A DNA stretch of 64,000 nucleotides from Alphaproteobacteria bacterium (lineage in GTDB: Bacteria > Pseudomonadota > Alphaproteobacteria > UBA8366). This document shows, piece after piece, positions 7,385 to 17,366 of the stretch (its first letter is position 1; every line of letters begins with the position of its first letter). Below the pieces are notes generated by a model. That model made no database searches. It was not told the DNA's origin and saw only the letters and a program-made list of their open reading frames with translations. The DNA lies in NCBI GenBank assembly GCA_009377445.1, contig WHUA01000007.1, positions 116,047-180,046 of the forward strand, written 5' to 3'. The translations under genes were made by a program, and so were the position numbers.

Positions 7385-9946
7385 TTAGAAACGCGTGCCG
7401 AAGCTGAAGCTGAAGATCTGCTGCTTATCGAAATCCTCCTTGAGGTACGGATACGCCAGGTCTAGGCGCACCGGGCCAAGCGGCGAGCGCCAGGCGATAC
7501 CGACGCCGGCCGACGCGCGCAAGCTCATGCTGTCATCGATCAGGTTCTCCGGGCCGTCGGCGCCGAACGCGGTGCCGAAGTCGGTAAAGATCGCGCCGCG
7601 GACGCCGAACTCTTCCGGCAGGCCGACCGGGAAGGTCAGCTCGATGGTGCCGACGCCATAGGTCTTGGCGCCCAACGCGTCGTCGGTGAACTTGTCATGC
7701 GGCCCCATGCCGCCAACTTCGAATCCGCGCATGTTGTCGTTGCCGAGCAGGAACGCATCCGTGACCCGGACGTCCTGCCCGAGGCCTTCGATGTGACCGA
7801 TATCCTTGCTGAATACGGCGATCCATTTCTTGTTGATCGCATAATAGTATTTCGACTTCCAGGTCGCCTGGGCATAGCGGACCCCGCCACCGAGCCCGGC
7901 GAAGTCGCTCGAGAGCCGGGTAACCAGGCCCGACGTAGGCTCTATCCGGCTGTCGCGGGTGTCGTATGACAGCGTCTGGCCCACGATCGATTCGAACTCG
8001 GCGCCGGACTGGTCCTTGATGATCTGCGACGCGTCGTCGGCGACATCGGTGATGTTCACCCATTGTCCGGTCAGCCGAACGCCGTGAGACCATTCCTCGT
8101 TGATCTCGTAGTTGGCCCGAAGCCGGCCGCCCGTCTTGTCTTCACGGAACGAGCTTTCGTCCTGCCGGCTCGACCGGACGCTGAAGAGGTCTATGCCGGC
8201 GGCGAGGTTCCGATCGAGGAAATACGGCTCGGTGAAGCCGATATCGAACTGTTGCGTGCGTTGCGATATTCGCACCGCGGCCTTGAGGTCCTGGCCGCGG
8301 CCGAGCAGGTTGCGCTCGCGCATGCCGATTTCGCCGACGACGCCGTCACGGGTCGAAAAGCCGGCGCCGATGCTCAATTCGCCGGTCGGCTGCTCCTCGA
8401 CGTCGACCTCGATCACCGTCTTGTCGGGGCTCGACCCGCGCGCCTTGTTGGCCTCGACGGTCTTGAAGAATCCGAGGTTGCGAATTCGCTGCTGCGAGCG
8501 CTGCAGCTTGGCCGTGTTGAACGCATCGCCCTCGGTCAGGCGGAATTCTCGGCGGATGACCTTGTCCAGCGTCCGGGTATTGCCGCGAATATCGATGCGC
8601 TCGACGAATACCCGCGGCCCCTCCTGCACCTCGAAGGTGACGCCGATGGTGTGCTTCTCGCGGTCGCGGCGGGCGCGCGGGCGAACCTCGACGAAGGCGT
8701 AGCCGAAATTGCCCGCCTCGTTGGTGAGCTGGAGCACCGTGTCGTCCACCAGCCGCGAGCTGTACCAGTCGCCGTTCTTGAACTTGATCAGCGGCTTCAG
8801 CGCCTCGGGCTTGATGTCCTTGATCTTCGATACCACCTCGATGTCGCCAAACTTATAGCGCTCGCCCTCCTCGAGGGTGATCGTGACGAAGAAGTCGCTG
8901 CGGTCGGGCGCCAGCTCGGCCACCGCCGAGACGACGCGAAAGTCGGCGTAGCCGTTCTCGAGGTAGAACCGGCGCAGCAGCTCGCGATCGAAGGTCAGCC
9001 GGTCGGGGTCGTATTTGTCGGCCGATGTGAGAATGCGCCACCACCTGCTCTCCTTGGTGAGGATCACCTCCTGCAGCTCGCTGTCCGAGAAGACGCGGTT
9101 GCCGACGAAGGATATGGAGCGAATGCCCGATTCCGGCCCTTCCTTGATCTCGTAGACGAGATTGACCCGGTTCTGCTCGAGCTGGATGACCTTAGGCTCG
9201 ACCACGGCCGCGAAATAGCCGCTCCGCCGGTACAGCTCGATGATGCGCTTCACGTCCTGCTGCACCTTGGTGCGCGTGAAGACGACGCGCGGGCGGAGCT
9301 GTATCTCGGTGTTGAGCTCCTCCTCGTCGAGCGCGTCGTTGCCCTCGAAGACGATCTGGTTGATGACCGGATTTTCCACCACCCGGACGATCAGGCGGTC
9401 GCCCTCGCGGCTTATCGCCACGTCGGCGAACAACCCGGTGCCATAGAGCGCCTTGAGCGAATTGTTGACCGTCGACCCGTCGAGCACGTCACCGGGCTTC
9501 ACGGTCATGTAGCTGCGCACCGTGGCCGGATCGATACGCTGCGTGCCGTCCACGACGATTTCCGAAATGGGCGGGCCGCCGGGGGCGACCTGCGGCGCCT
9601 CGCGCTGCGGCGGCGGGGCTATACCCCCCTGCGGCGACGGCGGCACGATCGTGGGAAGCTCGCGGCCCGTGGGCGCGGCCCTTTCCGGCGCGGCCGGCGC
9701 CGCCGGCGCCGCTTGTGCGGGTGCGGGTGCGGGTGCGGGCGGCACGATCGTGGGAACGCTACCGCTTTCGGGCGGAGGGGTCGAGGGCGGCTGCGAAGGG
9801 GGCTGCGACGGCGGAGTCGACGACTGCGGCACGGGCGGCGGGACGACCGTCGGTACCTTGTCGCTCTGGGCTGCGGCGAATACCGACAGCAAGACAATGG
9901 TTAGGAATACGCCGAAAGTAACGGCGCTCTTAAGCCCCGGCCCCAA
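7385..9946 (-). CDS. bamA: Outer membrane protein assembly factor BamA with proline-rich N-terminal insert
   Basis: Central subunit of the outer-membrane beta-barrel assembly machine; 853 aa. It has a signal peptide (residues 1-27), five POTRA domains from about residue 128, and the barrel with a MRGF version of the VRGF motif, ending in the aromatic C-terminal signal (TRF). Between signal and POTRA1 lies a Pro/Ser/Ala-rich stretch (about 31-126) with [VL]PT[VI]VPP at 31, 64 and 97, an exact 33-residue period. The start is a TTG at 9946: the frame upstream to the rseP stop has no ATG or GTG, and a GGGAG box precedes the TTG. Confidence 0.95.
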   Translation of the reverse strand: MGPGLKSAVTFGVFLTIVLLSVFAAAQSDKVPTVVPPPVPQSSTPPSQPPSQPPSTPPPESGSVPTIVPPAPAPAPAQAAPAAPAAPERAAPTGRELPTIVPPSPQGGIAPPPQREAPQVAPGGPPISEIVVDGTQRIDPATVRSYMTVKPGDVLDGSTVNNSLKALYGTGLFADVAISREGDRLIVRVVENPVINQIVFEGNDALDEEELNTEIQLRPRVVFTRTKVQQDVKRIIELYRRSGYFAAVVEPKVIQLEQNRVNLVYEIKEGPESGIRSISFVGNRVFSDSELQEVILTKESRWWRILTSADKYDPDRLTFDRELLRRFYLENGYADFRVVSAVAELAPDRSDFFVTITLEEGERYKFGDIEVVSKIKDIKPEALKPLIKFKNGDWYSSRLVDDTVLQLTNEAGNFGYAFVEVRPRARRDREKHTIGVTFEVQEGPRVFVERIDIRGNTRTLDKVIRREFRLTEGDAFNTAKLQRSQQRIRNLGFFKTVEANKARGSSPDKTVIEVDVEEQPTGELSIGAGFSTRDGVVGEIGMRERNLLGRGQDLKAAVRISQRTQQFDIGFTEPYFLDRNLAAGIDLFSVRSSRQDESSFREDKTGGRLRANYEINEEWSHGVRLTGQWVNITDVADDASQIIKDQSGAEFESIVGQTLSYDTRDSRIEPTSGLVTRLSSDFAGLGGGVRYAQATWKSKYYYAINKKWIAVFSKDIGHIEGLGQDVRVTDAFLLGNDNMRGFEVGGMGPHDKFTDDALGAKTYGVGTIELTFPVGLPEEFGVRGAIFTDFGTAFGADGPENLIDDSMSLRASAGVGIAWRSPLGPVRLDLAYPYLKEDFDKQQIFSFSFGTRF

Positions 9947-9973
9947 ATAAGTAACGCTCCCTGCTCGACCTGA

Positions 9974-11095
9974 TCAGGTTATCAAGTTTTTTACGAACTC
10001 GAATACTGGCAAATTAACCAAGTCGTTGAGGGTCACGAATAGCATAAGACCAAGGACGACCACCAGCCCTATCCGGAATCCAAATTCTTGCGCGCGCTCG
10101 CCAAGAGGCTTTCCACGCACCGCTTCGATTGCGTAATAGAGCAGATGACCACCATCGAGCATTGGCACGGGGAATAGATTCACCAAACCCAGGTTGATGG
10201 ACAAAAGCGCGAGAAGGGAGATGAAGGGCACCAGGCCGTTCCGCGCGGTATCGCCGGAAAGCTGGCCGATGCGCACGGGCCCGCCGAGCTCCCTCACCGA
10301 CCGCTTGCCGGAGATGATCTGACCGACCGCGGTGACGGTCATCACGGTCAGATTGGCGCTTTCCTCGACCGCTTCCACGACCGCATCGACCGGGCCGGAT
10401 TTCTTGTACTCCGCCACCTTCTGGGAAACGCCGAGCATGCCGATCTTGCTCTTGTTTCCGGAAATATCGGTCACTTCGCTGACTTTCGGCGTCGCGGTCA
10501 GCGTGAGCTCCTTGCCGTCCCGGCGCAGCACGATCTCCAGCGGCTCGTTCGCCCGCAGCACGACGATGCGCTGCACGTCGGCGAAGCGCTCCACATCGGT
10601 CCCGTTGACGCGCACGAATACGTCGCCGGGCAAGATCCCGGCCGCTTCCGCGGCGCTGCCTTCGAGGACCGACCCGACGGACGCCGGGGTATGGGGCTGC
10701 CCGATGGTCATGAACAGCCCGGCCAGCACGACGATGGCGAAGACGTAGTTCGCCGCCGGGCCGGCGAAGACGATGGCCGCGCGCGCAGCCAGATTCTTGT
10801 GCGAGAAGGAAACGGCGCGATCTTCCGCCGACATCGCCTTTCCGCCGCCGCCGCCGCCGCTGTACGCGCCTTCGCCGAACATCTTGACGTAGCCGCCGAG
10901 CGGAATCGCGCTGATCTTCCATCGCGTGTTCGCCCGGTCGGTCCAGCCGAAAATTTCCGGGCCGAAGCCGATCGAGAACACCTCGATGCGCACGCCGCAG
11001 CGCCGCGCAACCCAGTAGTGCCCCATCTCGTGCACGAACACGAGCACGGTCAGCAAAAGGAGAAAAGCCGGCAGATAAATCAGGAAAAAGCTCAT
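9974..11095 (-). CDS. rseP: RIP metalloprotease RseP (site-2 protease)
   Basis: Inner-membrane zinc protease that cuts transmembrane anti-sigma factors and signal peptides. The 373-aa protein has the HEMGH zinc motif in the first helix (residues 22-26), a PDZ domain in the middle (VGSVLEGSAAEAAGI...) and the second active-site motif MLDGGH near the C-terminus. The ATG at 11095 gives MSFFLIYLP, the usual start; the longer frame to 11164 has a poor leader. It sits between dxr and bamA, the standard order. Confidence 0.95.
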   Translation of the reverse strand: MSFFLIYLPAFLLLLTVLVFVHEMGHYWVARRCGVRIEVFSIGFGPEIFGWTDRANTRWKISAIPLGGYVKMFGEGAYSGGGGGGKAMSAEDRAVSFSHKNLAARAAIVFAGPAANYVFAIVVLAGLFMTIGQPHTPASVGSVLEGSAAEAAGILPGDVFVRVNGTDVERFADVQRIVVLRANEPLEIVLRRDGKELTLTATPKVSEVTDISGNKSKIGMLGVSQKVAEYKKSGPVDAVVEAVEESANLTVMTVTAVGQIISGKRSVRELGGPVRIGQLSGDTARNGLVPFISLLALLSINLGLVNLFPVPMLDGGHLLYYAIEAVRGKPLGERAQEFGFRIGLVVVLGLMLFVTLNDLVNLPVFEFVKNLIT

Positions 11096-11132
11096 CGGAT
11101 CTCGCGATCGGCCAAAGGGAACGGCGTAAGCG

Positions 11133-12332
11133 TCACAGCCTCGCCTCGACCACGGCCCGCGCAATCCTGCGGGCTTCCTCGTCCATGTGATGGACGTCGT
11201 CGAGGGATTTGAAGCCCCGGTTCGGGATTCGCTCGAGGGTCTCCTCCACGACTTCCGCGATATCGAGGAAACCGATGCCGCCGGCGAGGAAGCTCTCTAC
11301 CGCGATCTCGTTTGCGGCACTGAGGATAGTTGGGGCGCTTCCGCCGGTTTTCAAGGCATTCCGCGCCAGACGCAGCGCCGGAAATCGTTCCGGATCAGGC
11401 GGTTCGAACGTAAGCTTGCCAATCGCTCCGAGGTCGAGCCGTTGCGACGGCGTCGCCATCCGCCGCGGCCACGCCAAGGCGTAGGCGATCGGCGTGCGCA
11501 TGTCGGGCGAGCCGAGCTGCGCCAGGACCGAGCCGTCGACATAGGTCACCATGCTGTGCACCACCGACTGCGGGTGGACCAGGACCTCGATCCGGTCCTC
11601 CGGCACCGCGAACAGGTGGTGCGCCTCGATCACCTCGAGGCCTTTGTTCATCATCGTCGCCGAATCGACCGAGATCTTGGCGCCCATGTCCCAGTTGGGA
11701 TGGGCGACCGCCTCCGACGGGCTCGCCTGCCCCATCCGGCCCTTGTCCCATTCGCGGAAGGGCCCGCCGGACGCCGTCAGGATCAGTTTCTCCACCGCAT
11801 CGCGGCGGTCGAACTCGAAGACCTGGAAAATGGCGTTGTGCTCGGAATCGACCGGCAGCAGCGTCGCCCCCCGTAGCTCGATCTCGCGCATCATCAGCTC
11901 GCCGGCGCAGACGAGGCATTCCTTGTTGGCGAAGGCCACGACCGCGCCGCGCCGCACCGCCGCCAGCGTCGAGCGCAATCCGGCGGCGCCGACGATCGCC
12001 GCCATCACCCAATCCGACGGGCGGACGGCGGCTTCGATGACGGCATCCTGCCCGGCCGCGACTTCGATATTCTCGCCCGCCAGCGCATCCTTGAGCTCGC
12101 GGTAGCAGCGCTCGTCCGCGACGGCGACGTAGCGCGGCCTGAGGCGCCGGGCCTGCTCGGCCAGAAGATCGACGCGGTTGTTAGCGGTAAGCGCTTCGAC
12201 CTGGTACCGGCCCGGCTCGCGGTCGATCAGGTCTATCGTCTGGCACCCGACCGATCCGGTGGAGCCCAGGATCGTCACGGTTCGCGGGCTCTCGAGCGCC
12301 GCGGCCGCCTGCTGTCCGCCGGTTACTGCCAT
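11133..12332 (-). CDS. dxr: 1-deoxy-D-xylulose 5-phosphate reductoisomerase
   Basis: Second step of the MEP isoprenoid pathway, NADPH-dependent. The 399-aa protein shows the nucleotide-binding ILGSTGSVG motif, metal and substrate-binding segments (PVDSEHNAI, TASGGPF, ISVDSATMMNKGLE, HPQSVVHSMV) and the C-terminal domain. The ATG at 12332 overlaps the end of cdsA by 10 nt. The in-frame extension to 12593 lies inside cdsA and is rejected. Confidence 0.96.
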   Translation of the reverse strand: MAVTGGQQAAAALESPRTVTILGSTGSVGCQTIDLIDREPGRYQVEALTANNRVDLLAEQARRLRPRYVAVADERCYRELKDALAGENIEVAAGQDAVIEAAVRPSDWVMAAIVGAAGLRSTLAAVRRGAVVAFANKECLVCAGELMMREIELRGATLLPVDSEHNAIFQVFEFDRRDAVEKLILTASGGPFREWDKGRMGQASPSEAVAHPNWDMGAKISVDSATMMNKGLEVIEAHHLFAVPEDRIEVLVHPQSVVHSMVTYVDGSVLAQLGSPDMRTPIAYALAWPRRMATPSQRLDLGAIGKLTFEPPDPERFPALRLARNALKTGGSAPTILSAANEIAVESFLAGGIGFLDIAEVVEETLERIPNRGFKSLDDVHHMDEEARRIARAVVEARL

Positions 12333-13147
12333 GTTAGCGGGTTCCCCCCTGCAAGTGCCGACATTAGCGCCGCCGCCGGCAAGGCGGTCAAGTATCCGTC
12401 GAAACGATCGAGGAATCCACCGTGACCTGGAATCAGCCGGCTCGCATCCTTCACGTGAAAGCTCCGTTTCAGCTTCGATTCGATGAGGTCGCCGCACTGG
12501 GCGATCGCGGCGAGCGCCACGCTCGCAAGCGCCAGGGGAAGCGCCGGCGCCCCCGCCATCGCGCCGGCCAGCGCCCCCGCGATCCCGGCGCACAGCATGC
12601 CCCCGACAAGGCCGCTCCAGGTCTTATTGGGGCTGATGCCGGGCGCGAGTTTCGGCCCCTTCAGCGCGCGGCCGGCGAAATAGGCGCCGACATCGGTGGC
12701 GACGACCGACGCCACCACCCAGAGGACCGACGCCGCGCCGCCGTTCGGATCGTTGCGAAGCCAGGCGGCGCTGGCGAGCCCCAGCACGACATACGGCAAT
12801 CCGGCGGCGAGCACCAGCCTGTTCGGCAGGCCCCGCAGCATGCCGACCGCCGCGAGGACGGCGACGCCGGCAGCGGCGGCGGCCACGACGGCCGGGAAGC
12901 CATAGGGAATGAGCGGCAATGGCGCCACGATCCCCGCGGCAAGCATGACGGACGACGCCTCTTTCCGGCCGGGCGCGCAGATGCCCGCCCATTCCCAGCA
13001 CATCGCGCCGCCGATTCCGGCCAGCAGAAGCACGAACCACCACGAGCCCAGCCACGTCGCCGCGACGCAGATCGGCAGGAGAACCATCGCTGACAGCAGG
13101 CGCAGGCCGAGGCTGTTGCCCTCAGGACGAGCTGACGGTCGCGCCAT
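12323..13147 (-). CDS. cdsA: Phosphatidate cytidylyltransferase
   Basis: Makes CDP-diacylglycerol, precursor of all phospholipids, in the inner membrane. The 274-aa protein has several transmembrane helices and the family signature KDASRLIPGHGGFLDRFDG near the C-terminus. Starting at the ATG at 13147 it overlaps the end of uppS by 26 nt; an in-frame earlier start at 13222 would overlap it more and lacks support. Confidence 0.94.
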   Translation of the reverse strand: MARPSARPEGNSLGLRLLSAMVLLPICVAATWLGSWWFVLLLAGIGGAMCWEWAGICAPGRKEASSVMLAAGIVAPLPLIPYGFPAVVAAAAAGVAVLAAVGMLRGLPNRLVLAAGLPYVVLGLASAAWLRNDPNGGAASVLWVVASVVATDVGAYFAGRALKGPKLAPGISPNKTWSGLVGGMLCAGIAGALAGAMAGAPALPLALASVALAAIAQCGDLIESKLKRSFHVKDASRLIPGHGGFLDRFDGYLTALPAAALMSALAGGNPLTWQ

Positions 13148-13862
13148 ATCGCCGGTCACGGCGGCGGAACTCCTCGACCGCTTCTGCAAGGTCACGCTCG
13201 CCGAAATCCGGCCAGAGCACATCCTGGAAAACGAATTCGGTGTAGGCGAGCTGCCAGATGAGAAAATTGCTGATCCTTTGCTCGCCGCTGGTGCGGATCA
13301 GCAGATCGGGATCGGGAATGTCGGCGGTCGCGAGATGGCGGCCGAGCGCCGTCTCGTCGATGGCCTCCGGATCGATGCGGCCCATGGCGGCTTCACGCGC
13401 CAGCGCCTGCGCGGCGAGGGTAATGTCCTGGCGGCCGCCATAGCTTAGCGCCAGCACGGCGGTAAGCCCGGTGTTTGCGCCGGTCGTCTTTTCCGCCTGT
13501 TCCATGAGCTGGACGATGTCGCGGGCGAGGCGCGTGCGGTCGCCGATGATGCGGATCCGCACGTTGTTCTTATGCAGCTCGGCCGTCTCCGAGCGCAGAT
13601 AGAGGCGGAGCAGGCCCATGAGGTCTTCGATTTCCCGCTCCGGGCGGCTCCAGTTCTCCGAGGAAAACCCGAACAGCGTCAGATAGGCGATGCCCAGCTC
13701 CGCCGCCGCGCGCACGGTGCGCCGCACCGCCTCGGCGCCGTGCTTGTGCCCGACGGTTCGCGGCAGGTTGCGCTGCTTGGCCCAGCGTCCGTTGCCGTCC
13801 ATGATGATCGCGACATGAACGGGGACGGGCGCCGTCCCGGATGTGGAGACGAGCGGATCCAT
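13122..13862 (-). CDS. uppS: Isoprenyl (undecaprenyl diphosphate) synthase
   Basis: cis-Prenyltransferase making the C55 lipid carrier for peptidoglycan and O-antigen. The 246-aa protein has the catalytic MDGNGRWA motif near residue 21, FGFSSENW, and the C-terminal RTSGEQRISNFLIWQLAYTE region. It lies between frr (5-nt gap) and cdsA (overlap), in the usual order. Confidence 0.96.
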   Translation of the reverse strand: MDPLVSTSGTAPVPVHVAIIMDGNGRWAKQRNLPRTVGHKHGAEAVRRTVRAAAELGIAYLTLFGFSSENWSRPEREIEDLMGLLRLYLRSETAELHKNNVRIRIIGDRTRLARDIVQLMEQAEKTTGANTGLTAVLALSYGGRQDITLAAQALAREAAMGRIDPEAIDETALGRHLATADIPDPDLLIRTSGEQRISNFLIWQLAYTEFVFQDVLWPDFGERDLAEAVEEFRRRDRRYGATVSSS

Positions 13863-13867
13863 CTCGA

Positions 13868-14425
13868 TCAGACCTGCATGATCTCCTTTTCCTTGTGGGC
13901 GAGCACCTTATCGATCTCTTCGATATGCTTGTCGGTCATCTGCTGGATCTGCTCGCCGATGCTGTGGTGCTCGTCCTTGGAAATGTCGCCGTCCTTTTCC
14001 GCCTTCTTGAGGCCGTCCATGCCGTCCCGCCGGACATTGCGCACCGCGACGCGAGCCTGCTCGGCGTAGCGCGATGCGACTTTCTTCAACTCGGTGCGCC
14101 GCTCTTCGCTGAGGCTGGGGATCGGCACGCGGATCGTGGTGCCCTCGGTCTGCGGGTTGAGGCCGAGATCGGACTCGCGGATCGCCTTTTCGGTGGCCTT
14201 GACCAGGCTGTTGTCCCAGACCTGCACCGTCAGCAGGCGCGGCTCGGGCGCGCTGATCGTTCCGACCTGGTTCATCGGCATCTGGCTGCCGTAGGCATCG
14301 ACGGTGAGCGGCTCCAGCAGGCTGGTCGCCGCCCGCCCCGTGCGCAGGCCGCCGAACTCCCGGTGCAGCGCCTGCAGCGCGCCGTCCATGCGGCGCCGTA
14401 AGTCTTTGATATCCGTTGTGGTCAT
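13868..14425 (-). CDS. frr: Ribosome recycling factor
   Basis: Splits post-termination ribosomes together with EF-G. At 185 aa it is the standard length. The three-helix bundle signature is seen: LRTGRA near residue 28, the PMNQVGTIS hinge, IPSLSEERR and VRNVRRDG. pyrH precedes it with a 3-nt gap. Confidence 0.97.
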   Translation of the reverse strand: MTTTDIKDLRRRMDGALQALHREFGGLRTGRAATSLLEPLTVDAYGSQMPMNQVGTISAPEPRLLTVQVWDNSLVKATEKAIRESDLGLNPQTEGTTIRVPIPSLSEERRTELKKVASRYAEQARVAVRNVRRDGMDGLKKAEKDGDISKDEHHSIGEQIQQMTDKHIEEIDKVLAHKEKEIMQV

Positions 14426-14428
14426 GAC

Positions 14429-15187
14429 TTACGCTCCCTCGGCAATAATCGTGTATTTCCCTTTGCGTTGTATCACATTTGCGAAGGCGCCAGAATCGAG
14501 AATCGAGAAAACGAGGATTGGTATATCGTTCTCGCGGGCGAGCGAAATCGCCGCGGCGTCCATCACCTTGAGATCCTTCGACAGGACCTCGAGATAGCTC
14601 AACGTCTCGTAACGCTGCGCATTCGGGTCCTTGAAGGGATCGGCGGTGTAGACGCCGTCTACCTTGGTCGCCTTGAACAACGCGTCGCAGCCCATTTCCG
14701 ATGCGCGGAGCGCGGCGGCCGTATCGGTCGTGAAGAACGGGTTGCCCGTGCCTGCTGCGAAGATCACGACGCGCCCCTTCTCCATGTGGCGTACCGCGCG
14801 GCGGCGGATATACGGCTCGCAGATCGATTGCATGGGGATTGCCGACAGGACCCGCGTAGCGGCGCCGGCGCGCTCCAACGCGTTCTGCATCGCCAGCGCG
14901 TTCATGACGGTGGCCAGCATGCCCATGTAGTCGGCGGTGGCCCGCTCCATTCCGGTCGCCGCGCCCGACATGCCGCGGAAGATGTTGCCGCCGCCGATGA
15001 CCACGCAGATCTCGACGCCGAGGCAGCAGACGGTTCGTATCTCGGTGGCGATGCGCTCGACGGTGACGGGGTCGAGGCCGTAGTCGCGATCACCCATCAG
15101 GGCTTCGCCCGACAGCTTCAACAGGACTCGGCGGTATACCGGCGCGGCGCTGTCCTTCGCCTCGGCTACGGTCTTGCCAGATGCCAT
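14429..15187 (-). CDS. pyrH: UMP kinase
   Basis: Hexameric UMP kinase of pyrimidine nucleotide synthesis, 252 aa. LLKLSGEAL near residue 22, IGGGNIFRG, the [13 protein letters not shown] segment and KATKVDGVY are all conserved family blocks. There is a short unconserved N-terminal extension (about 18 residues). It lies between tsf and frr. Confidence 0.97.
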   Translation of the reverse strand: MASGKTVAEAKDSAAPVYRRVLLKLSGEALMGDRDYGLDPVTVERIATEIRTVCCLGVEICVVIGGGNIFRGMSGAATGMERATADYMGMLATVMNALAMQNALERAGAATRVLSAIPMQSICEPYIRRRAVRHMEKGRVVIFAAGTGNPFFTTDTAAALRASEMGCDALFKATKVDGVYTADPFKDPNAQRYETLSYLEVLSKDLKVMDAAAISLARENDIPILVFSILDSGAFANVIQRKGKYTIIAEGA

Positions 15188-15220
15188 CGCCGGTCCCCTT
15201 TTTCTCAGTCTCGGGCGTCT

Positions 15221-16150
15221 CTACTTCTGCTTCGTCATCGACGCGACTTCGGCGGCGAAATCGGCCGTTTCCTTCTCGATGCCCTCGCCGAGCTGGAACC
15301 GGACGAAGCCCGCGACCTTGACCGGCGCCCCCAGGTCCGTCGCAGCCTTCTCGACGACCTTCGATATCCGGGTCTCGTTGTCCATCACGAAGGTCTGCTC
15401 CAGAAGCACGACCTCCTGGTAGTATTTGCGGAGGCGCCCGTCGACCATCTTCGCGATGATCTCGGGCGTCTTGCCGGAACCGGCGGCCTGCTCGGCCAGG
15501 ATCGTCCGCTCGCGGTCGATCGCCGCCGCGTCGACCTGGTCGGTCGACAGCCATTCGGGGCGCGCCGCGGCGATATGCATCGCGAGCTGGCGTCCGAGAT
15601 CGGCCAGCTTATCCTTGGGCGCGGCCGATTCCAGCGCGACCAGGACGCCGATCTTGCCGAGCCCCGGCTTCAGCGCGTTGTGCACATAGGAGGCGACGAT
15701 GCCGGACGACACGGAAAGATAGGTCGCGCGCCGCAGGTTCATGTTCTCGCCGATCGTCGCGATGTTGTGCGTCAGCTCGTCGGCGACGCTGCGGCCGCTG
15801 CCGGGAAAATCCGACGCATTGATGGCGTCGAGGTCGCCCTTGACGGCGCAGGCGATGGCGGCGACCTGCTCGGCGAAGCTCTGGAACGTGGCGTTGCGCG
15901 AGACGAAATCGGTTTCGGCGTTGACCTCGGCGACCGCGCCTTCCGAGCCGCTGGCGTATACCGCCACCAGCCCCTCGGACGCCACGCGCCCGGACTTCTT
16001 CGCCGCCGCGGCAAGGCCGTTCTTGCGCAGCCAGTCGACCGCCTCGTCCATGCTGCCGGCGGTCTCGGACAGCGCCTTCTTGCAATCCATCATTCCGGCG
16101 CCGGTCTTTTCACGCAGTTCCTTGACCAGCGCCGCGGTTACCTGAGCCAT
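15221..16150 (-). CDS. tsf: Translation elongation factor Ts
   Basis: Nucleotide exchange factor for EF-Tu; 309 aa. The N-terminal UBA-like domain and the signature [18 protein letters not shown] are present, followed by EGLVAVY and the two core dimerisation subdomains. It is cotranscribed with rpsB (59-nt gap). Confidence 0.97.
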   Translation of the reverse strand: MAQVTAALVKELREKTGAGMMDCKKALSETAGSMDEAVDWLRKNGLAAAAKKSGRVASEGLVAVYASGSEGAVAEVNAETDFVSRNATFQSFAEQVAAIACAVKGDLDAINASDFPGSGRSVADELTHNIATIGENMNLRRATYLSVSSGIVASYVHNALKPGLGKIGVLVALESAAPKDKLADLGRQLAMHIAAARPEWLSTDQVDAAAIDRERTILAEQAAGSGKTPEIIAKMVDGRLRKYYQEVVLLEQTFVMDNETRISKVVEKAATDLGAPVKVAGFVRFQLGEGIEKETADFAAEVASMTKQK

Positions 16151-16209
16151 CGATCGAACCTCTCAGTCGGTTGAAACGGAGCAACGCATCGCCAGCACGC
16201 CGTTCGGCG

Positions 16210-17067
16210 TCAGGCCGCGGTCTCCGTCCCTGCGTCGGCCGTCTCCGCCGCAGCGTCCGTGGCCGGTGCGATTTCAGCCGGCTCAACGGCGGGCTCAACG
16301 GCGGCCTCGACGGCCGGCGCGGCGACGGGAGCCGCCGGGCCTTCGGTCTTCTCGGGGCTTTCGCGGCCGGAGCCGATGAATTCCTTCTGCAGGCCGTCGA
16401 GCACCGCACTCGAAATCAGGTCGCAGTACATGTGAATCGCCCGCTGCGCGTCGTCGTTGCCCGGCACCGGGAAGGTGATCCCGTCCGGGTTGGAGTTGCT
16501 GTCGATCACGGCAATGACCGGAATGTTGAGCTTGGTGGCCTCGTGAATGGCGATCGCTTCCTTGTTCGTGTCGATCACGAACAGGATGTCCGGCAGGCCC
16601 GCCATCTCCTTGATGCCGCCGAGCGAACGGTCGAGCTTCTCGCGCTCGCGCTGCAGGCCGAGCAGCTCCTTCTTGGTCAGGCCGACGGTTTCCTCGGCAA
16701 GCCGCGCCTCCAACTCCTTCAGGCGCTTGATCGAGTTCGAGATCGTCTTCCAGTTGGTCAGCATGCCGCCGAGCCAGCGGTGGTTCACGTAGTACTGGCC
16801 GCAGCGCTTCGCGGCTTCGGAGACGACCTCACCGGCCTGGCGCTTGGTGCCGACGAACAGGACACGCCCGCCGCCGGCGACGACGTCGCGCACGGACTCC
16901 AGCGCGCGGTGCAGCATCGGCACGGTCTGCTCGAGGTCGATGATGTGGACGCCGTTGCGCTCGCCGAAGATGTAGGTGCGCATCTTCGGATTCCAGCGCC
17001 GCGTGGTGTGACCGAAATGAACGCCGGCTTCAAGAAGCTGGCGCATGGTGAAGGTTGGCATCGCCAT
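16210..17067 (-). CDS. rpsB: 30S ribosomal protein S2
   Basis: Small-subunit ribosomal protein; 285 aa. The core ([38 protein letters not shown]) is complete. From about residue 233 a Glu/Ala/Pro-rich tail of some 50 residues follows, an alphaproteobacterial type of extension. Translation could start at either of two ATGs two codons apart (MAMPTF). Confidence 0.97.
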   Translation of the reverse strand: MAMPTFTMRQLLEAGVHFGHTTRRWNPKMRTYIFGERNGVHIIDLEQTVPMLHRALESVRDVVAGGGRVLFVGTKRQAGEVVSEAAKRCGQYYVNHRWLGGMLTNWKTISNSIKRLKELEARLAEETVGLTKKELLGLQREREKLDRSLGGIKEMAGLPDILFVIDTNKEAIAIHEATKLNIPVIAVIDSNSNPDGITFPVPGNDDAQRAIHMYCDLISSAVLDGLQKEFIGSGRESPEKTEGPAAPVAAPAVEAAVEPAVEPAEIAPATDAAAETADAGTETAA

Positions 17068-17181
17068 GATGAGGCCTTTCTCCGGTTGCTCCGCCGCAGG
17101 CCATACCGGGTTTCCGGCACCGGAGCGAACACCGACAGATATCGGCAGTCCGCACGCCCGCGTGAGGGTTTGAGTTGGCGG

Positions 17182-17210
17182 GATATACCCGTAAGCGGTT
17201 GCCGTGGCAA
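17182..17210 (-). promoter_or_regulatory. Candidate sigma-70-type promoter of rpsB-tsf
   Basis: On the minus strand TTGCCA (complement of 17205-17210) and TATATC (complement of 17182-17187) are exactly 17 nt apart, about 115 nt before the rpsB start. This is the best promoter-like match in the 299-nt gap between dnaE and rpsB. Confidence 0.45.
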
Positions 17211-17266
17211 GGCCGAAGGGGGCTCGGCGGCACGAGGAATTCCCGATTTCAGATCAACGCTTTGGA

Positions 17267-17346
17267 CCTCATCCTGAGCTTGTCGAAGGATGAGTACGCT
17301 CCGAAGACCGAGAGCGCTCATGCTTCGACAGGCTCAGCATGAGGAT
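17267..17346. repeat. Inverted intergenic repeat, family B, copy 1
   Basis: CCTCATCCTGAGCTTGTCGAAGGATGAG on the left is mirrored, imperfectly, by CTCATGCTTCGACAGGCTCAGCATGAGG on the right. The same GAGCTTGTCGAAG/CTTCGACAGGCTC core is present at 33231-33310. It lies between the end of dnaE and the rpsB promoter. Confidence 0.8.
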
Positions 17347-17366
17347 TTATGTTCTATATCAATAGA

